Shown: piece by piece, positions 32,861 through 43,884 of the stretch
Layout of the letters: every line of letters starts with the position of its first letter
Numbering within the stretch: position 1 is the stretch's first letter
DNA from: Aporrectodea caliginosa
Lineage: Eukaryota; Annelida; Clitellata; Crassiclitellata; Lumbricidae
Direction: 5' to 3'
Length of the DNA stretch: 64,000 nucleotides
Assembly (NCBI GenBank): GCA_020284085.1
Contig: JACEVL010000461.1
Span: 488,501-552,500, forward strand
Translations under genes and position numbers: made by a program
The notes under the pieces: model-generated
The model's input: the letters and a program-made list of their open reading frames with translations, nothing else
Told to the model about the DNA's origin: nothing
Databases searched by the model: none

Positions 32861-33559
32861 AATGCGTCACTTAAGAGGCGACGCTTGTCCATTTGCTGAT
32901 CTATAATGCTTTCCGTCACCTATGTCGAAGAAACGAACATCACTTAATCGATATATTAGCATTGACCAGCACACGACTGAAGGCCATGACCGTAATTAGG
33001 TAGGCCTAATACAGGCTAAGTTTTGATTTTAAAGGCCTGCGCAGATGTAGCAAGAGTTGCAGATCTCTGACGAGTCTCTGTGGTGTATAAGATAATTGCC
33101 GTAAAATTGACAGTAGTTTATACCGAAAGTATAATAATTATATCGTCCGAAGGCTTCTTAGGCCTACTTCAAATGTGAGCTTCATATCTTCAAGAAATTC
33201 TACCCTGATCCATCCAATAATACTCTGCCTGATAGATCTCTCTCGTCGTGGACCATGAAGGCCTACTCGCCCTATCAGCCATTCTGACACAGCGCAGCGC
33301 TTGTATAGTAGGCTAGGCTTAAGCCAGTTCTCAACACCTAACTTTGAGTCGCGCCTCAGCAGTGTGGATAATTAGCAGTCATGATAATTATCAAGAGAGT
33401 AGACGTACTTGCAGATTTCGTTATTGCGCTAAAAAATGAACCAGCACTCCAATTGTTTGTTCGTTTCTTTTTTACAGTATTATTTAAATGTACAAAAATA
33501 TTAATCTAAAAATAGGACGGTTAATAATTTGCATTATCCTAAAATCTCAGTTCATCTAG
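32861..33559. other. Intergenic, no gene recognised
   Basis: Several TAGGCCTA words and short ORFs only. Confidence 0.4.
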
Positions 33560-33780
33560 CATCTGAAACTGTATTCGCTAGATGACAGGAGATGTTTTCC
33601 AACATAACAGCTAATTTTTCGCTGTAGTAAAATATTGTAATCGTCGCCATTTTGTGTTGATGACGGTATAAACCATAATGTAAGAGATCTCTTATAATTA
33701 TTATGGTCTATCTCTTGCACCATGATTATGGTATAAACCACATTTCTAGGAAATTCGATTTTTATTGCGAATTCGGTTAT
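33560..33780 (+). repeat. Dispersed repeat, copy 4
   Basis: Shares TATTCGCTAGATGACAGGA, TCGCCATTTTGTGTTGATGA and GGTATAAACC with the copies at 160 and 1440. A small palindrome, around AGAGATCTCTTATAATTATT, has been added in its middle. Confidence 0.5.
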
Positions 33781-33950
33781 CCATTACATAGAGAAATTGG
33801 TAAACCCGTAGTTTAGGTTGGTAAATTATTTTATATTGTCAAATTAAAATGGAAGCTGGCTTGAGGAAAAAATTGTTTCCGTAACTTGAAGTGGGACTGA
33901 TGACAGAATTTCTATCTTTAAATTGAAGTTGGATTGATGTAAATAATTTT

Positions 33951-34441
33951 GGTAAACCCGTAGTTTAGGTTGCTAAATTATTTTATATCGTAAAATTAAA
34001 ATGGAAGCTGGATTGAGGAAAAAAATTGTTTCGCTTACTCGAAGTGGGATTGATGAAACGATTTCTGTCTTTAAATAGAAGTTGGATTGATCTAAATAAT
34101 TTTTATCGTAAATAGAAGCTGGATTGATGAAACTAAGTTTCTGATGCAATAGAAGCTGGAATGATGAAAATAATTGTTGCCCTAAGTAGAAGCTGGACCC
34201 ATGAGAAAAGTTCTTTGCCTAAATAAAAGTTCCATTGATGAAAAATATTTTTCTGGTTAAATAGAAGTTGGGTCATTTTTTTCATTAAATGGAAGCGGGA
34301 TTGATTAAAACTAATTCTCCATGAAATGGAAGCGGGATTGGTTATAGTTATGATAGACATAAGTAGAGTGCTTACTTACCAACGTCAAGTACGGCATTGA
34401 AGATATTCAAATAATTTAGCAACCTAAACTACGGGATTACC
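33951..34441 (+). mobile_element. Nested type-B element with 8 bp TSD
   Basis: A complete B copy from GGTAAACCCGTAGTTTAGG to ACTACGGGATTACC, flanked by ATAATTTT (33943-33950 and 34442-34449), which is core sequence of the host B element. Confidence 0.8.
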
Positions 34442-34849
34442 ATAATTTTTACCATAAATATAAGGTGGATTGATGAAACTTAGTTTTTGACGCAATAGAA
34501 AATGCTTCGTTGTTACGCGTCGTGAGGGTCGGTTCAGGATTAGGGTTAGTGTCGTCCACGTTTTTCTTATTACGGTATTATTTGCAAAATGGATGGACTT
34601 GTACGGATATGACGTCAGCACTAGGAATAATGGAAACATGTTTTTCTAGACCATCGTGCTGTGTTTTCGACACCAGTGTAATGCGGTGAATTAATTTAAC
34701 GTGGGAAAGTCATTAGCACGGGAAAAATGAAATGCGGTGAATTAACCGACAAGTACCAATATTTTTTGGTTAAATAGAAGTTGGATAATTTTCTTCATGA
34801 AATGGAAGCTGGACTGATGAACAAAATTTCTCGATGTAATGGAAAGCGG

Positions 34850-35457
34850 GGTAAAGTCGTAGTTTCACCTTGTCACCTTGTGCCGTCGATTCGCTGAATC
34901 CTAGCGACCGTCATAGTCAGCCTTCTCCATGCGTTCCGATCTCTCGTCGCCTCTCTCAGCTAGTCGTAGTTTACGTTGCTAAATTATTCTAATGTCTTCA
35001 ATGCCGTACTTGACGTTGGTAAGTAAGCAGTCTACCTATGTGCGTGTTAACTATCATCAATCCAGCTTCCATTTCATCGATAAATATTTTCATCAATCCA
35101 ACTTCCATTTAATTGGAAAAAATTACTTTTATCAATCCAACTTCTATTTGATGAAAGAAATATTTGTCATCAATGGAACTTTTATTTAAGCAAAGATATA
35201 TTCTCATGGATCCAGCTTCTAATTAGGGAAACAATTATTTTCATCAATCCAGCTTCTATTGAATCGAAAATTTAATTTCATCCATCCAGCTTCTATTTAC
35301 TGAAAAAATTATTTCGATCAATCCAACTTCAATTTTGAATACAGGAATGTTTTCATCAATCCCACTTCCATTTAGGGAAACAATTTTGTCATCAATCCAG
35401 CTTCCATGTTAAAGTGACAATATCAAATAATTTAGCAACGTAAACTACGACTTTACC
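34850..35457 (-). mobile_element. Nested type-A element with near-8 bp TSD
   Basis: Full A termini and unit order. Flanks GGAAAGCGG and GGAAGCGG are the host core word, duplicated with one indel. About 107 bp of unrelated sequence (34866-34972) is inserted inside the left terminus and duplicates GTCGTAGTTT. Confidence 0.8.
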
Positions 35458-35572
35458 GGAAGCGGGATCGATGATAGTTATCACGGACATAGGTAGACTG
35501 CTTACTTACCAACGTCAAGTACGGCATTGAAGACATTCAAATAATTTACCACCCTAAACTACGGGATAACCT

Positions 35573-36250
35573 TATTCGCCATTGTGTGGTTTTCAGTGTT
35601 GGCCAAATATAAGTTGGATTGACAAAAAGAATTCTTGCTAAAAAGAAGCTGGATTGATGAAAATAATTGTTGCTGAAATAGAAGAGGGGTCAGTGAAAAG
35701 AATCTTGTTTACATAGAAGCTCCATTGACGAAAATTATTTCTGAATTAAATAGATTTGTATTGATGAAACTAATTCCTCCTTTAATAGAAACTGGATTGA
35801 TGAAACGAATTGATGAAAAATAATAATGCTACAATGGGCAAATAATTGGCAAAACTGGGAACGGCGGTCCCAAATTATGAAATGAAAGAAGTCTACAAAG
35901 TTATTTGATATTGTCACTTTAAAATGGAAGCTGGATTGATGAAAAGAACTGTTTCCATAAATGGAAGTGGGATTGATTAAAACATTCCTGTGTTGAAATA
36001 GAAGCTGGATTTATCTAAATAATTTTTCCCGTAAATAGAAACTGGATACCAAGCTGGTTGCATGGATGAAACTAAGTTTCTATTCAATAGAAGCTGGATG
36101 AAAATAATGTTTTCAGTAATTAGAAGCTGGATTCCTGAGAATATATAGCACGTTTTAGCGAAACTACAAGAAAGCGGCCTCTGTTGATTTCTTTCATTTC
36201 ATAATTTGGGACCGCCGTTCCCAGTTTTGCCAAATAATTTATGACACCAA
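35573..36250 (+). repeat. Type-C array interrupted by a type-E element
   Basis: It starts with type-C subterminal sequence (TTATTCGCCATTGTGTGG, TTTCAGTGTTGGCC), runs through about six units and ends ATAATTTATGACACC after the insert. No terminal GGTAAACG is visible. Confidence 0.6.
35848..36231 (+). mobile_element. Minisatellite-core element, type E, with 8 bp TSD
   Basis: Inverted ends GGCAAAACTGGGAACGGCGG, then CCAAATTATGAAATGAAAG. It is flanked by AAATAATT exactly (35840-35847 and 36232-36239). Inside, the unit order from GATATTGTCACTTTAAAATGG to TATAGCACGTTTTAGCG is that of type D, although the outer arms are unrelated. Confidence 0.85.
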
Positions 36251-36410
36251 ATAAAATTACAATAGATCACAATAATTATTACTTGAGATAATAAAATGAT
36301 GGCCTGTTGACAAATTTACCATGTTTTAGCTATGCTACTGTGGAACAACTATGAGGATATGAGATGGTGCGATTTAAAATTGACGTCATGTTGTTCGATT
36401 TTTTTTATGG

Positions 36411-36482
36411 TATTGAATCGTATGGTATCGTATAATTTCTAAAGTGCCTCTCGCAGAATAACAATTCGGAGGCGCTCTCAGC
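36411..36482 (-). repeat. LINE/SINE 3' tail fragment
   Basis: On the minus strand GAGCGCCTCCGAATTG and GAGAGGCACTTTAGAAATTA are followed by an ATACGAT-rich tail, a variant of the tail at 39330. It is inserted just upstream of the conserved zinc-finger flank. Confidence 0.5.
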
Positions 36483-37362
36483 TGGTCCAGGCGTTAGGCC
36501 ATTCTGTTTTGAGACAGAGCTGTAACATTGAGGGTTTAAACAAGACAATTTGTAGCAGAAAGTTACCAGGGTAGGTAAAGAATGCCTGGATCTGTGCCTT
36601 GCCATTATTGGTAACTAGTCACTCATATGCAAATGAAGAACAAATCATTCAACTGTAATGAGCAGCAATGAAACTATGCTCTATATAGGAACATGTTAAA
36701 TATTGAGATAGGAACATGTTAAATATTGAGATTTTCTGTTGTTTTTAGCAACTACTTGAAGAAGACGAGCAGCATTGTGTTACAACGTAAAAACTTAGTT
36801 GCAAAATTAATCTTCATCACGAACATTACACTGGATTTATCGGATTTATCTGTCTACAACTTTTGTGAATATCAACTGTTTCATCTTTGTTTAGTACTGA
36901 ACAATAGCATAGAGGTGTGCTATTACTCAAAGGTCGGATAGCTTAAGTATTTTTCTGTGTAACTAATTCTTACTTTACTCAAAAAATAACTACTACTGCT
37001 AGATGAACAAGAACCCTACTGGAAAGCATCTGAAATGCAAACTTAAATGAAGTCATTGATAATATGAGAAACTGGACAAAACTGGTGTTGGAAAGGCTAC
37101 GACAACAAGAATTGCAGAAACGTTTTACACAGGCAATTAATTTGAAGAGCATACCAAGACTAATGTTTATCATCAGCCATAGAAATTCCATCTTTGTCGA
37201 TAGGATCTGGTGATTGAAGAAGTACAGACGAATCATTTAACAACAACAAAGATGTCAATTATTTCAGAAAAAGTATGCTCGAGGTGATCATCTGACAGCT
37301 CATCAAAGATCCGATTCCGATTCTCGAGAAAATCTGAAATTATTAATTTACGGCATAGCCTA
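36483..37362 (+). other. Conserved 5' flank of the 37363 zinc-finger gene
   Basis: The block 36495-36610 aligns with 4080-4116 plus 4586-4650 and with the reverse of 59880-60000. The block 36990-37330 aligns with 5840-6210 and the reverse of 59280-59660. The leader encodes worn finger-like remnants. A run ending TGTTTTTAGCAAC, near 36740, could be a splice acceptor. Confidence 0.5.
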
Positions 37363-38847
37363 ATGGCGAATACGAAAATCCATATGGAAGAAAAACTTCA
37401 CAAATGCCAGATGTGTGGGAAGTCATTTGATCATTTTAGTAAATTGAAAAAGCATATGCAAACCCATACTGGAAAGAAACCACATAAGTGTGAGTTATGT
37501 CACAGATCATTGGCTGATCGTAGTCATCTGAAAAGGCACATGAGAACTCATACTGGTGAAAAACCATACAGGTGCCAGTTATGTCAGAAATGTTTTCTTA
37601 ATCATGGTTATCTGAAAAAGCACATGAGAACCCATTCTGGAGAAAAGCCACACAGGTGCAAGGTATGTCAGAAGACATTTGCTCAAGTTAGTACTCTGAA
37701 AAATCACATGGTAACCCATACTGGTGAAAAACCATACAGGTGTCAGCTATGTCAGACATCATTTGCTCTTCGTAGTCATCTGAAAAATCACATGACAACC
37801 CATACTTGTGAAAAACCATACAGGTGCAAGGTATGTCAGAAATCATTTGCTCGATGTAGTCAGTTGAAAATGCACATCAGAACCCATACTGGTGAAAAAC
37901 CATACATATGCCAGTTATGTCAGAAATGTTTTCTTAATCATGGTTATCTGAAAAAGCACATGAGAACCCATTCTGGAGAAAAGCCACACAGGTGCAAGGT
38001 ATGTCAGAAGACATTTGCTCAAGTTAGTACTCTGAAAAATCACATGGTAACCCATACTGGTGAAAAACCATACAGGTGCCAGTTATGTCAGAAATCATTT
38101 ACTCGCTGTGGTACCCTGAAAAATCACATGTTAACCCATACTGGTGAAAAACCATACATGTGTCAGCTATGCCAGACATCATTTGCTATGCGTGGTCAGC
38201 TGAAAAGACACATGAGAATCCATACTGGTGAAAAACCATACAGGTGCAAGGTATGTCAGAAATCATTTGCTGATCATGGTACGCTGAAAACGCATATGAC
38301 AACCCATACTGGAGAGAAACCAATTAAATGTCCATTATGTCAGAAATCATTTCGATGTCGAAGTAATCTGAAAATGCATGTGAGAGTCCATACTGGAGAG
38401 ACACCATACAAATGTCCATTATGTCAGAAATCATTTGCTGTTCGTAGCTATCTGAAAAGGCACATGAGTACCCATACTGGTGAAGAACAATACAGATGCC
38501 AACTATGTCAGAAACCATTTACAGCTGTCAGTGCTCTAACGAGACATATGAGAACTCATACAGGAGAAAGACCATTCATATGTGAGGTTTGCAATAAAGC
38601 ATACGCACGAAATGAAACTCTAAAGAAACACAGAAGAACTCATGAAAGTGAGAGGCAACACACACGCAACAAACCTTATATCTCGAGCAGTTCTTCAACA
38701 AAGCAGTTTAAACTCCATGCAAGAAAAGCGTCTTTGTCAAAACCGTTTGGATGTGGTTTGTGTGGCGAATTGTTTGAAAAAGAGAAGGAATTCCTGGAGC
38801 ATTGTTCTAGCCATCGATTTTCTCCACTTGACGACTTATTTTGCTAA
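37363..38847 (+). CDS. Poly-C2H2 zinc-finger protein, 15 intact fingers plus C-terminal finger
   Basis: The 494-residue ORF starts MANTKIHMEEK, the best-preserved N-terminus of the family (compare [11 protein letters not shown] at the 58111 locus). All fifteen fingers, from residue 13 every 28 residues to residue 427, keep their Cys and His ligands. One linker reads HTCEKPY and another HTGEEQY. Fingers 3-4 and 7-8 are copies of each other and identical in DNA. A short serine-rich spacer, without the acidic tail of its relatives, leads to the C-terminal finger at about 462-484 (FGCGLCGELFEKEKEF, then EHCSSH). Probable nuclear DNA-binding protein with a long recognition sequence. It is the most intact member in the window. 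Confidence 0.9.
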   Translation: MANTKIHMEEKLHKCQMCGKSFDHFSKLKKHMQTHTGKKPHKCELCHRSLADRSHLKRHMRTHTGEKPYRCQLCQKCFLNHGYLKKHMRTHSGEKPHRCKVCQKTFAQVSTLKNHMVTHTGEKPYRCQLCQTSFALRSHLKNHMTTHTCEKPYRCKVCQKSFARCSQLKMHIRTHTGEKPYICQLCQKCFLNHGYLKKHMRTHSGEKPHRCKVCQKTFAQVSTLKNHMVTHTGEKPYRCQLCQKSFTRCGTLKNHMLTHTGEKPYMCQLCQTSFAMRGQLKRHMRIHTGEKPYRCKVCQKSFADHGTLKTHMTTHTGEKPIKCPLCQKSFRCRSNLKMHVRVHTGETPYKCPLCQKSFAVRSYLKRHMSTHTGEEQYRCQLCQKPFTAVSALTRHMRTHTGERPFICEVCNKAYARNETLKKHRRTHESERQHTRNKPYISSSSSTKQFKLHARKASLSKPFGCGLCGELFEKEKEFLEHCSSHRFSPLDDLFC

Positions 38848-38984
38848 CCTGTGTTGAATTATGATTCCACATAACTACAACTACAAAGTTCTGTAATTTT
38901 AAGAAAGATGTTATAGAAGTGCTGAATTCATAAATACATAATCAGTTATTTTGAACCACTTTCATTATAGACTATTTGGACGGG
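38848..38984 (+). other. 3' flank of the 37363 gene
   Basis: After TAACCTGTGTTGAATTATGA the sequence follows the paralogous 3' flank (ATTCCACATAAC, TTCTGTAATTTTAAG, AGAAGTGCTG) until a core element intervenes. Confidence 0.5.
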
Positions 38985-39150
38985 GTCTAGGACATTTTTC
39001 CCCGGACATTTCCCCACCCACCCCCGGACGTTTCGCCCCCGAAGTTGGACTGATGAAAATAATTCTCTACTTCAATAGAAGTTGGATTGATGAAAGAATT
39101 TCTATTCCTTAAATAGAAGCTGGATTGATTAAACAAATTCTGAGAGGGGG
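38985..39150 (+). mobile_element. Left end of a minisatellite-core element, type J
   Basis: The arm has GGACATTTCCCC and GGACGTTTCGCCCCC repeats, then three core units. The right end is missing, replaced by a LINE 3' end. Confidence 0.55.
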
Positions 39151-39395
39151 GGTGCTCACAGTCACGTTTGCCCGCACAGCTACCATGCAAAATCGTGCTT
39201 TCTCAGTGGTGGGCCCAACCGTCTGGAATGGGCTACCCTTGGAATTGCGCCTGCTTCCCAGAACGCTCTCTGACTTATTCCATATTAACCTGAAAACTGT
39301 TTCTTTTTGGCCGTGCTGGAGTCGGGAGCACCTCTGAGTAGTTACCTTGAAGAGGTGCTATATAAATCTAATGAATGAATGAATGAATGAATGAT
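39150..39395 (+). mobile_element. LINE 3' end (CR1/L2-like)
   Basis: The frame reads MQNRAFSVVGPTVWNGLPLE, the conserved C-terminal motif of CR1/L2/jockey-type reverse-transcriptase ORFs. It is followed by CCTCTGAGTAGTTACCTTGA, GAGGTGCTATATAAAT and (TGAA)n. 5'-truncated and non-coding. Confidence 0.75.
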
Positions 39396-39599
39396 TGATT
39401 GTTGGAAATAGTGATAAAATATTTTACATTTTTAGATATGTAGAATACAAGAATTGGCTACAATATCAATACCATTTTAAATGAACGGAGAATGTTACTC
39501 AAACAAATAGCAGAATTGATCATTTGTTGATCAATTCTTGCTAATTGGGTGTTTCGATCGGTTTCTGCGCTCAGCTGCTAGTCTCATTGGACACGTTCG
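39396..39599. other. Intergenic, no feature seen
   Basis: AT-rich; contains a small TTGATCAATTCTTG palindromic patch. Confidence 0.3.
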
Positions 39600-39835
39600 A
39601 TCTCCTCTGTCACTGAGCACTGACATGCGAGATGTCTTGGCTTCCTGCTTCTCAACGTATCCTTTACAGGGTAGTTTGGCAGTGTGTTCTTGGCTGTGCC
39701 CCGTCCTACCTGTGTGACCTTATTGTCCAGCGTCTGACCTTGTAGCCCGTCGAGCATTTGGTTCTGCGAGCTTGTTCTTCTCCCTCTTCGTTCTGCTGAC
39801 TGGCTTGATCTCTTCATACCTCGATCGTGAACCTC
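39600..39835 (+). pseudogene. LINE reverse-transcriptase C-terminal fragment
   Basis: Plus-strand frames contain WLPASQRILYRV and CVLGCAPSYLCDL, which parallel LHWLPLQQWISYQI and LLGLASAYLRDL in the 61.9 kb fragment. Stops and shifts interrupt it. Confidence 0.55.
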
Positions 39836-40269
39836 GTTAACCCAGCAACGGGTTTTATATTATATTACATGTATATTATATTATTATATTATATTAATTA
39901 TATTATATTAATAAAGCAATTGTATTATTTTTGTGGGCCTTTGTGAAAAATGTTACATTTATGCCATCACGTGGTACGTACTATACCCTTACTCCACTTA
40001 CGAAGTAAATAATTGAATCTATAAATTCACACCTAATCAGAAGTAATGTTTAACAAGTCTCTCAAATACTTTAGCATATAATTTTATTTGTTTCATGTTT
40101 TAATGTTCAATAACAATAAACTCCTAGCAACTTAAAACATCCAAAGCATCCGCGTCCCAAAGGACACCACAATCGAGTGTGATTGCAGAAGTATGTATGT
40201 ATGTATATTCGTTTATTTAATAAAACAACAGGCAAAACGCTGTAAGTGAACAGTAACGGTTGATAAAGG
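39836..40269. other. AT-rich intergenic DNA with (TATG)n
   Basis: TATTA-rich DNA at 39855-39915 and a GTATGTATGTATGTAT run at about 40191-40207. No gene. Confidence 0.5.
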
Positions 40270-40758
40270 GGTAATCCCGTAGTTTAGGTTGGTAAATTAT
40301 TTGAATGTCTTCAATGCCGTACTTGACGTTGGTAAGTAAGCAGTCTACCTATGTCCATGATAACTATCATCAATCCCGCTTTCATTTAATCGTTAAATTT
40401 TTTTATCAATCCAGCTTCCATTTCGTGAAAAAACTATCCAACTTCTATTTAACCAAGAGAATATTTTTCATCAATGGAACTTTTCTTTAAGCAAGGAACT
40501 ATTCTCATGGGTCCAGCTTCTACTTAAGGCAACAATTATTTTAATCATTCCCGCTTCTATTGCATCAAAAACTTAGTTTCATCAATCCAGCTTCTAAATA
40601 CGGTAAAAATTATTTCAATCAATCCAACTTCTATTTAAAGACGGAAATGGTTTCATCAATCACACTTCGAGTTATTGAAACAATTTTTTTCCTTTATCCA
40701 GCTTCCATTTTAATATGACGATATAAAATAATTTACCAACCTAAACTACGGGATTACC
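40270..40758 (-). mobile_element. Minisatellite-core element, type B, with 8 bp TSD
   Basis: Ends GGTAATCCCGTAGTTTAGG and ACTACGGGATTACC. It is flanked by GATAAAGG exactly (40262-40269 and 40759-40766). Ten units and the usual subterminal block lie inside. Confidence 0.85.
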
Positions 40759-40766
40759 GATAAAGG

Positions 40767-41967
40767 TTCATAGAAGTAATAATTATTGTAAAGTAATAAT
40801 AATAAAGTAATAATGCGGCAGCCTGTTAGGCGCCATCCTTCAGGTTCACGATGTTGAACGTTAGAGAGATGTTGGGTTAATTGGTTGCCAGTTGATGCTG
40901 CAAAGGCGACGCGCCGTAGTCATAACGGTCGATTTTAGACTCCCGTAACCATATTGGTGTTTGATGTAATTAGTATTGTCCAATGCTGTGAGCCTACGGA
41001 CGGAGAAGCACGTGGAGAACGCGGCTGTTCGTTGTTAAAAAACATGGCGGCGGTGACGCTTGCGTTAGAAGTCGTCCAAAATGCGTAATTCCATACAGCT
41101 CCCTCGGTAGACACCACAGAATCAGGCTTGGTCGCAGTATGTCCATGAGTGCATTATTATGGTGGTTGTCTGGTTTGTGTAATCTCTATTGCCCAATTCT
41201 GAAGGCGTAGGGAGGAGCATGTGGAAATAGTTGTTTCCAGAAACATGGCGGCGACCATGCGGTGACGATTGTAGGCATTAAAAATCGTCCAAGAACGCGT
41301 CATTCCTCGCTGCTGACTCAGAAGGCATCGCCGAATCAGGCTCGGACGACTTATATCCCCGAATACACGAGGCCTTTGCCAACAAACGGTTTAATAACCA
41401 AGAAACCCCACATTTCCTCTGAACGAACGTTGGTGGCGACCGGATGCGCCGCCAGCATGATGTGTCTATAAAACGTCTATGTGAAAACTTTTAAGTGAAT
41501 AACATATGATTCGATAATTTAAAATAATTTTAAAATATGGAATCGAAGTTTTAAAAGAACGAAACCTTAACTGGATAATTACATCGTGAAACAATAATGG
41601 AATTGTCTCAGCATGTTTACAAAATGCACAGACCATGGTCATGACCATAGAGATGTATAATATATAAATATATCGCGTTAATAATACTATCTCATTGGTC
41701 ATGACGATAACTATCAATAACATGATCATGAAATTAATCGGCAGATGGCAGGACTATCAGTGGCACATGCTAATTAAAGCCAGTTTCATTTGGCAAAGTT
41801 AAGTTTAAAATTATTCGCCATTTTGTCCATTTTCCTGTAGAAAACTGACGTGGAATTAACCTATCGATCTAAGCAGAAATGGTGAGAATTTGTGACTTTA
41901 GTCCACTTCTCGGATGTTGTTGTTTCGCTGTATTTTTTTTAAGCAAAACTGCAAATGTAGAGTTCTT
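40767..41967. other. Intergenic with a diverged 200 bp tandem duplication
   Basis: Two units at about 40960-41135 and 41170-41360 share ACATGGCGGCG, GTGACG, AAATCGTCCAA-like, TCATTCC-like and GAATCAGGCT words in order. The ORFs here are short. AAACATGGCGGC resembles a YY1 site. No gene is recognised. Confidence 0.4.
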
Positions 41968-42259
41968 GGTTAAACCGTACTTTGGGTTGGTATATTAATA
42001 CCATCTCTTCAAGCAGTTCAATGCCAGTGTATCCCGTAGGCATTTACCCAAACTCCCAATATTTATGAAAGTTGGATGAGCGATTAAAATATTTTTAGTA
42101 GAAGTAGAAGTTGGATGAGGGATGGAAATATGCCATAGTAGAAGTAGAAGTTGGATGAGCGATAAAAACATGCCGAAATATATTTTAAATTTTAAAACAT
42201 ATTTTCGGCAATGAAGACAAGCAAATAATTTAGCAGTTGACGTAAACTACGGGATAACC
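41968..42259 (+). mobile_element. B-like element with a variant core unit
   Basis: Ends GGTTAAACCGTACTTTGGG and AACTACGGGATAACC. The interior has three units of AGTAGAAGTTGGATGAGCGA type, a diverged version of the core, then an AAATATATTTTAAATTTTAA palindromic patch. Confidence 0.6.
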
Positions 42260-42836
42260 TTTATTTTAATGTCTTCAATGACATACTTGACGTTGGTAAG
42301 TAAATTTAGAGATCAGGTAATCGGTAATCTATCGTTTTAGCGGGTTTAATTATTGCATTAGTATTCAGTGTCGTTTTAGCGGGTTTAATTATGTGAAACT
42401 AAGCAATAAACGTTTTTAATCCAGCTTCCATTTCATGACGACATTTTTTCATCAATCCAACTTCCATTTAGTTGCAAAAGATTACTTTTATCAATCCAAC
42501 TTCTATTTGACGAGATAAATATTTTTCATCAATGGAACTTTTATTTAAGGAAAGATATATATTCTCATCAATCCCGCTTCTATTTATGGTAACAATTATT
42601 TCGATCAATCCAACTTCAATTTTGAACACAGGAATGTTTTCATCAATCCCACTTCCATTTAGGGAAAGTTTTTTCATCAATCCAGCTTCCATTTTAAAGC
42701 GACAATATCAAATAATTTAGCAACAACATAATAAAACCCGCTTTTCCGATATGAGAATTTCAGAAATAATTAAACCTGCTAAAACGATAGATTACCAGAG
42801 ATCAAATCATTTACCAACCTAAACTACGGCTTTACC
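42260..42836 (-). mobile_element. Core-less B-type host opened by a type-H element
   Basis: Subterminal B/A sequence (ATGTCTTCAATGACATACTTG) lies left of the insert, and ATTTACCAACCTAAACTACGG closes with TTTACC at 42836. The left terminus is shared with or lost to the preceding element. Confidence 0.5.
42316..42796 (-). mobile_element. Minisatellite-core element, type H, with 8 bp TSD
   Basis: Outer arms are GGTAATCTATCGTTTTAGCG and its inverted copy, with TTTAGCGGGTTTAATTAT repeated in the left arm. It is flanked by AGAGATCA exactly (42308-42315 and 42797-42804). Inside, a type-A core ends at CAAATAATTTAGCAAC, where A's own terminus is cut off and H sequence takes over. Confidence 0.8.
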
Positions 42837-43562
42837 GAGTTTCCCCTTTCAATACGATATTTTAAATCTAGGTCGTGCAGGTTTCATATTCATATTGTGG
42901 TAGGTGATATATAACATGCAGAAGGAAAATTAATAATTTTCACCATTTCAGTTTCTAATATGGCTAGAACTTGATTATAATTACCCTTATAACTGTTTTC
43001 AGTAACGGGCTGGTGTTACTGAGGCGCCCCGCCTCCTTGTTCTCCATCATTCTCAACATAATCTGTCATTATTTCTGTATGTTATGTAAGCAAAAACTGT
43101 CAGTTTTGAATGTATGACTATTTGCACAGTTCTTTGTTTATGCTCGTCTTACTTACACATCTTTTATTTTCTTAAACCAATTTCAATTTGGATTTTTTAA
43201 ACAGTGTATTTCAGTGGTCATTGTATGCAGAAATAAATGGGGCAATCTTCCACTACAGGTTCCTGTATGGTTTCCATATGGACTGATCATAAGAACTCTC
43301 AGAGTGGTGAAGAAGTAGAATGTTTGCAGTATGCCTGTGTGACTTGTTCTTTCCACTTATATTTGTTCCCACCAGGATACATTTAAGATCAGCTTCTTTT
43401 AGCTAGCTGTTGTTACAACTTACCAAAAGAGACTCTTGGTTTCTGGGCTTATTACACCCTGGTCCTTGTCAGTGGAATTCACTACTACCGACGATGTGGA
43501 ACCATGCTCTTATCCTTCACCATAGTTTGGGAACAATTGAAGACATATCTTTCTTTTCAAAG

Positions 43563-43565
<3 letters not shown>
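42837..43565. other. Intergenic, no gene recognised
   Basis: No repeat shared with other parts of the window was noticed and no ORF has recognisable motifs. Confidence 0.35.
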
Positions 43566-43659
<94 letters not shown>

Positions 43660-43660
43660 T
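43566..43660. repeat. (AT)n microsatellite
   Basis: About 95 bp of TA dinucleotide with two TG interruptions. It accounts for the isoleucine-tyrosine ORFs on this strand. Confidence 0.95.
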
Positions 43661-43884
43661 CGTTCAGACTTGAATTAATCCCTCCAAGAGGTGGGTCAAC
43701 CCAACATTAATGTAATTCAGTTATTTAAATATGGAAGACCTTTAACATGGCTTATTTGTTCTTTTATAGACAGAGAACGGAAGAAGCTATATAATAACCA
43801 AGAAGAAATAATAATCATTTGTTTCCTGAACATATGTAACTAGCGCTGCATTGTTTTATTGAACTGCCTTTACTGAAGAATCGT

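Larger units (their letters stand above)
33799..35572 (+). mobile_element. Old type-B element opened by three later insertions
   Basis: The left end is GGTAAACCCGTAGTTTAGG at 33799 and the right end is CTAAACTACGGGATAACC at 35572. Core units are split by a second type-B element (33951-34441), by unrelated sequence at about 34500-34765, and by a type-A element (34850-35457). With those removed the units run in normal type-B order. Confidence 0.7.

Noticed and set aside
43410..43710. ORFs of 87 and 68 residues rich in Ile-Tyr
   Set aside because: They are translations of an (AT)n microsatellite.
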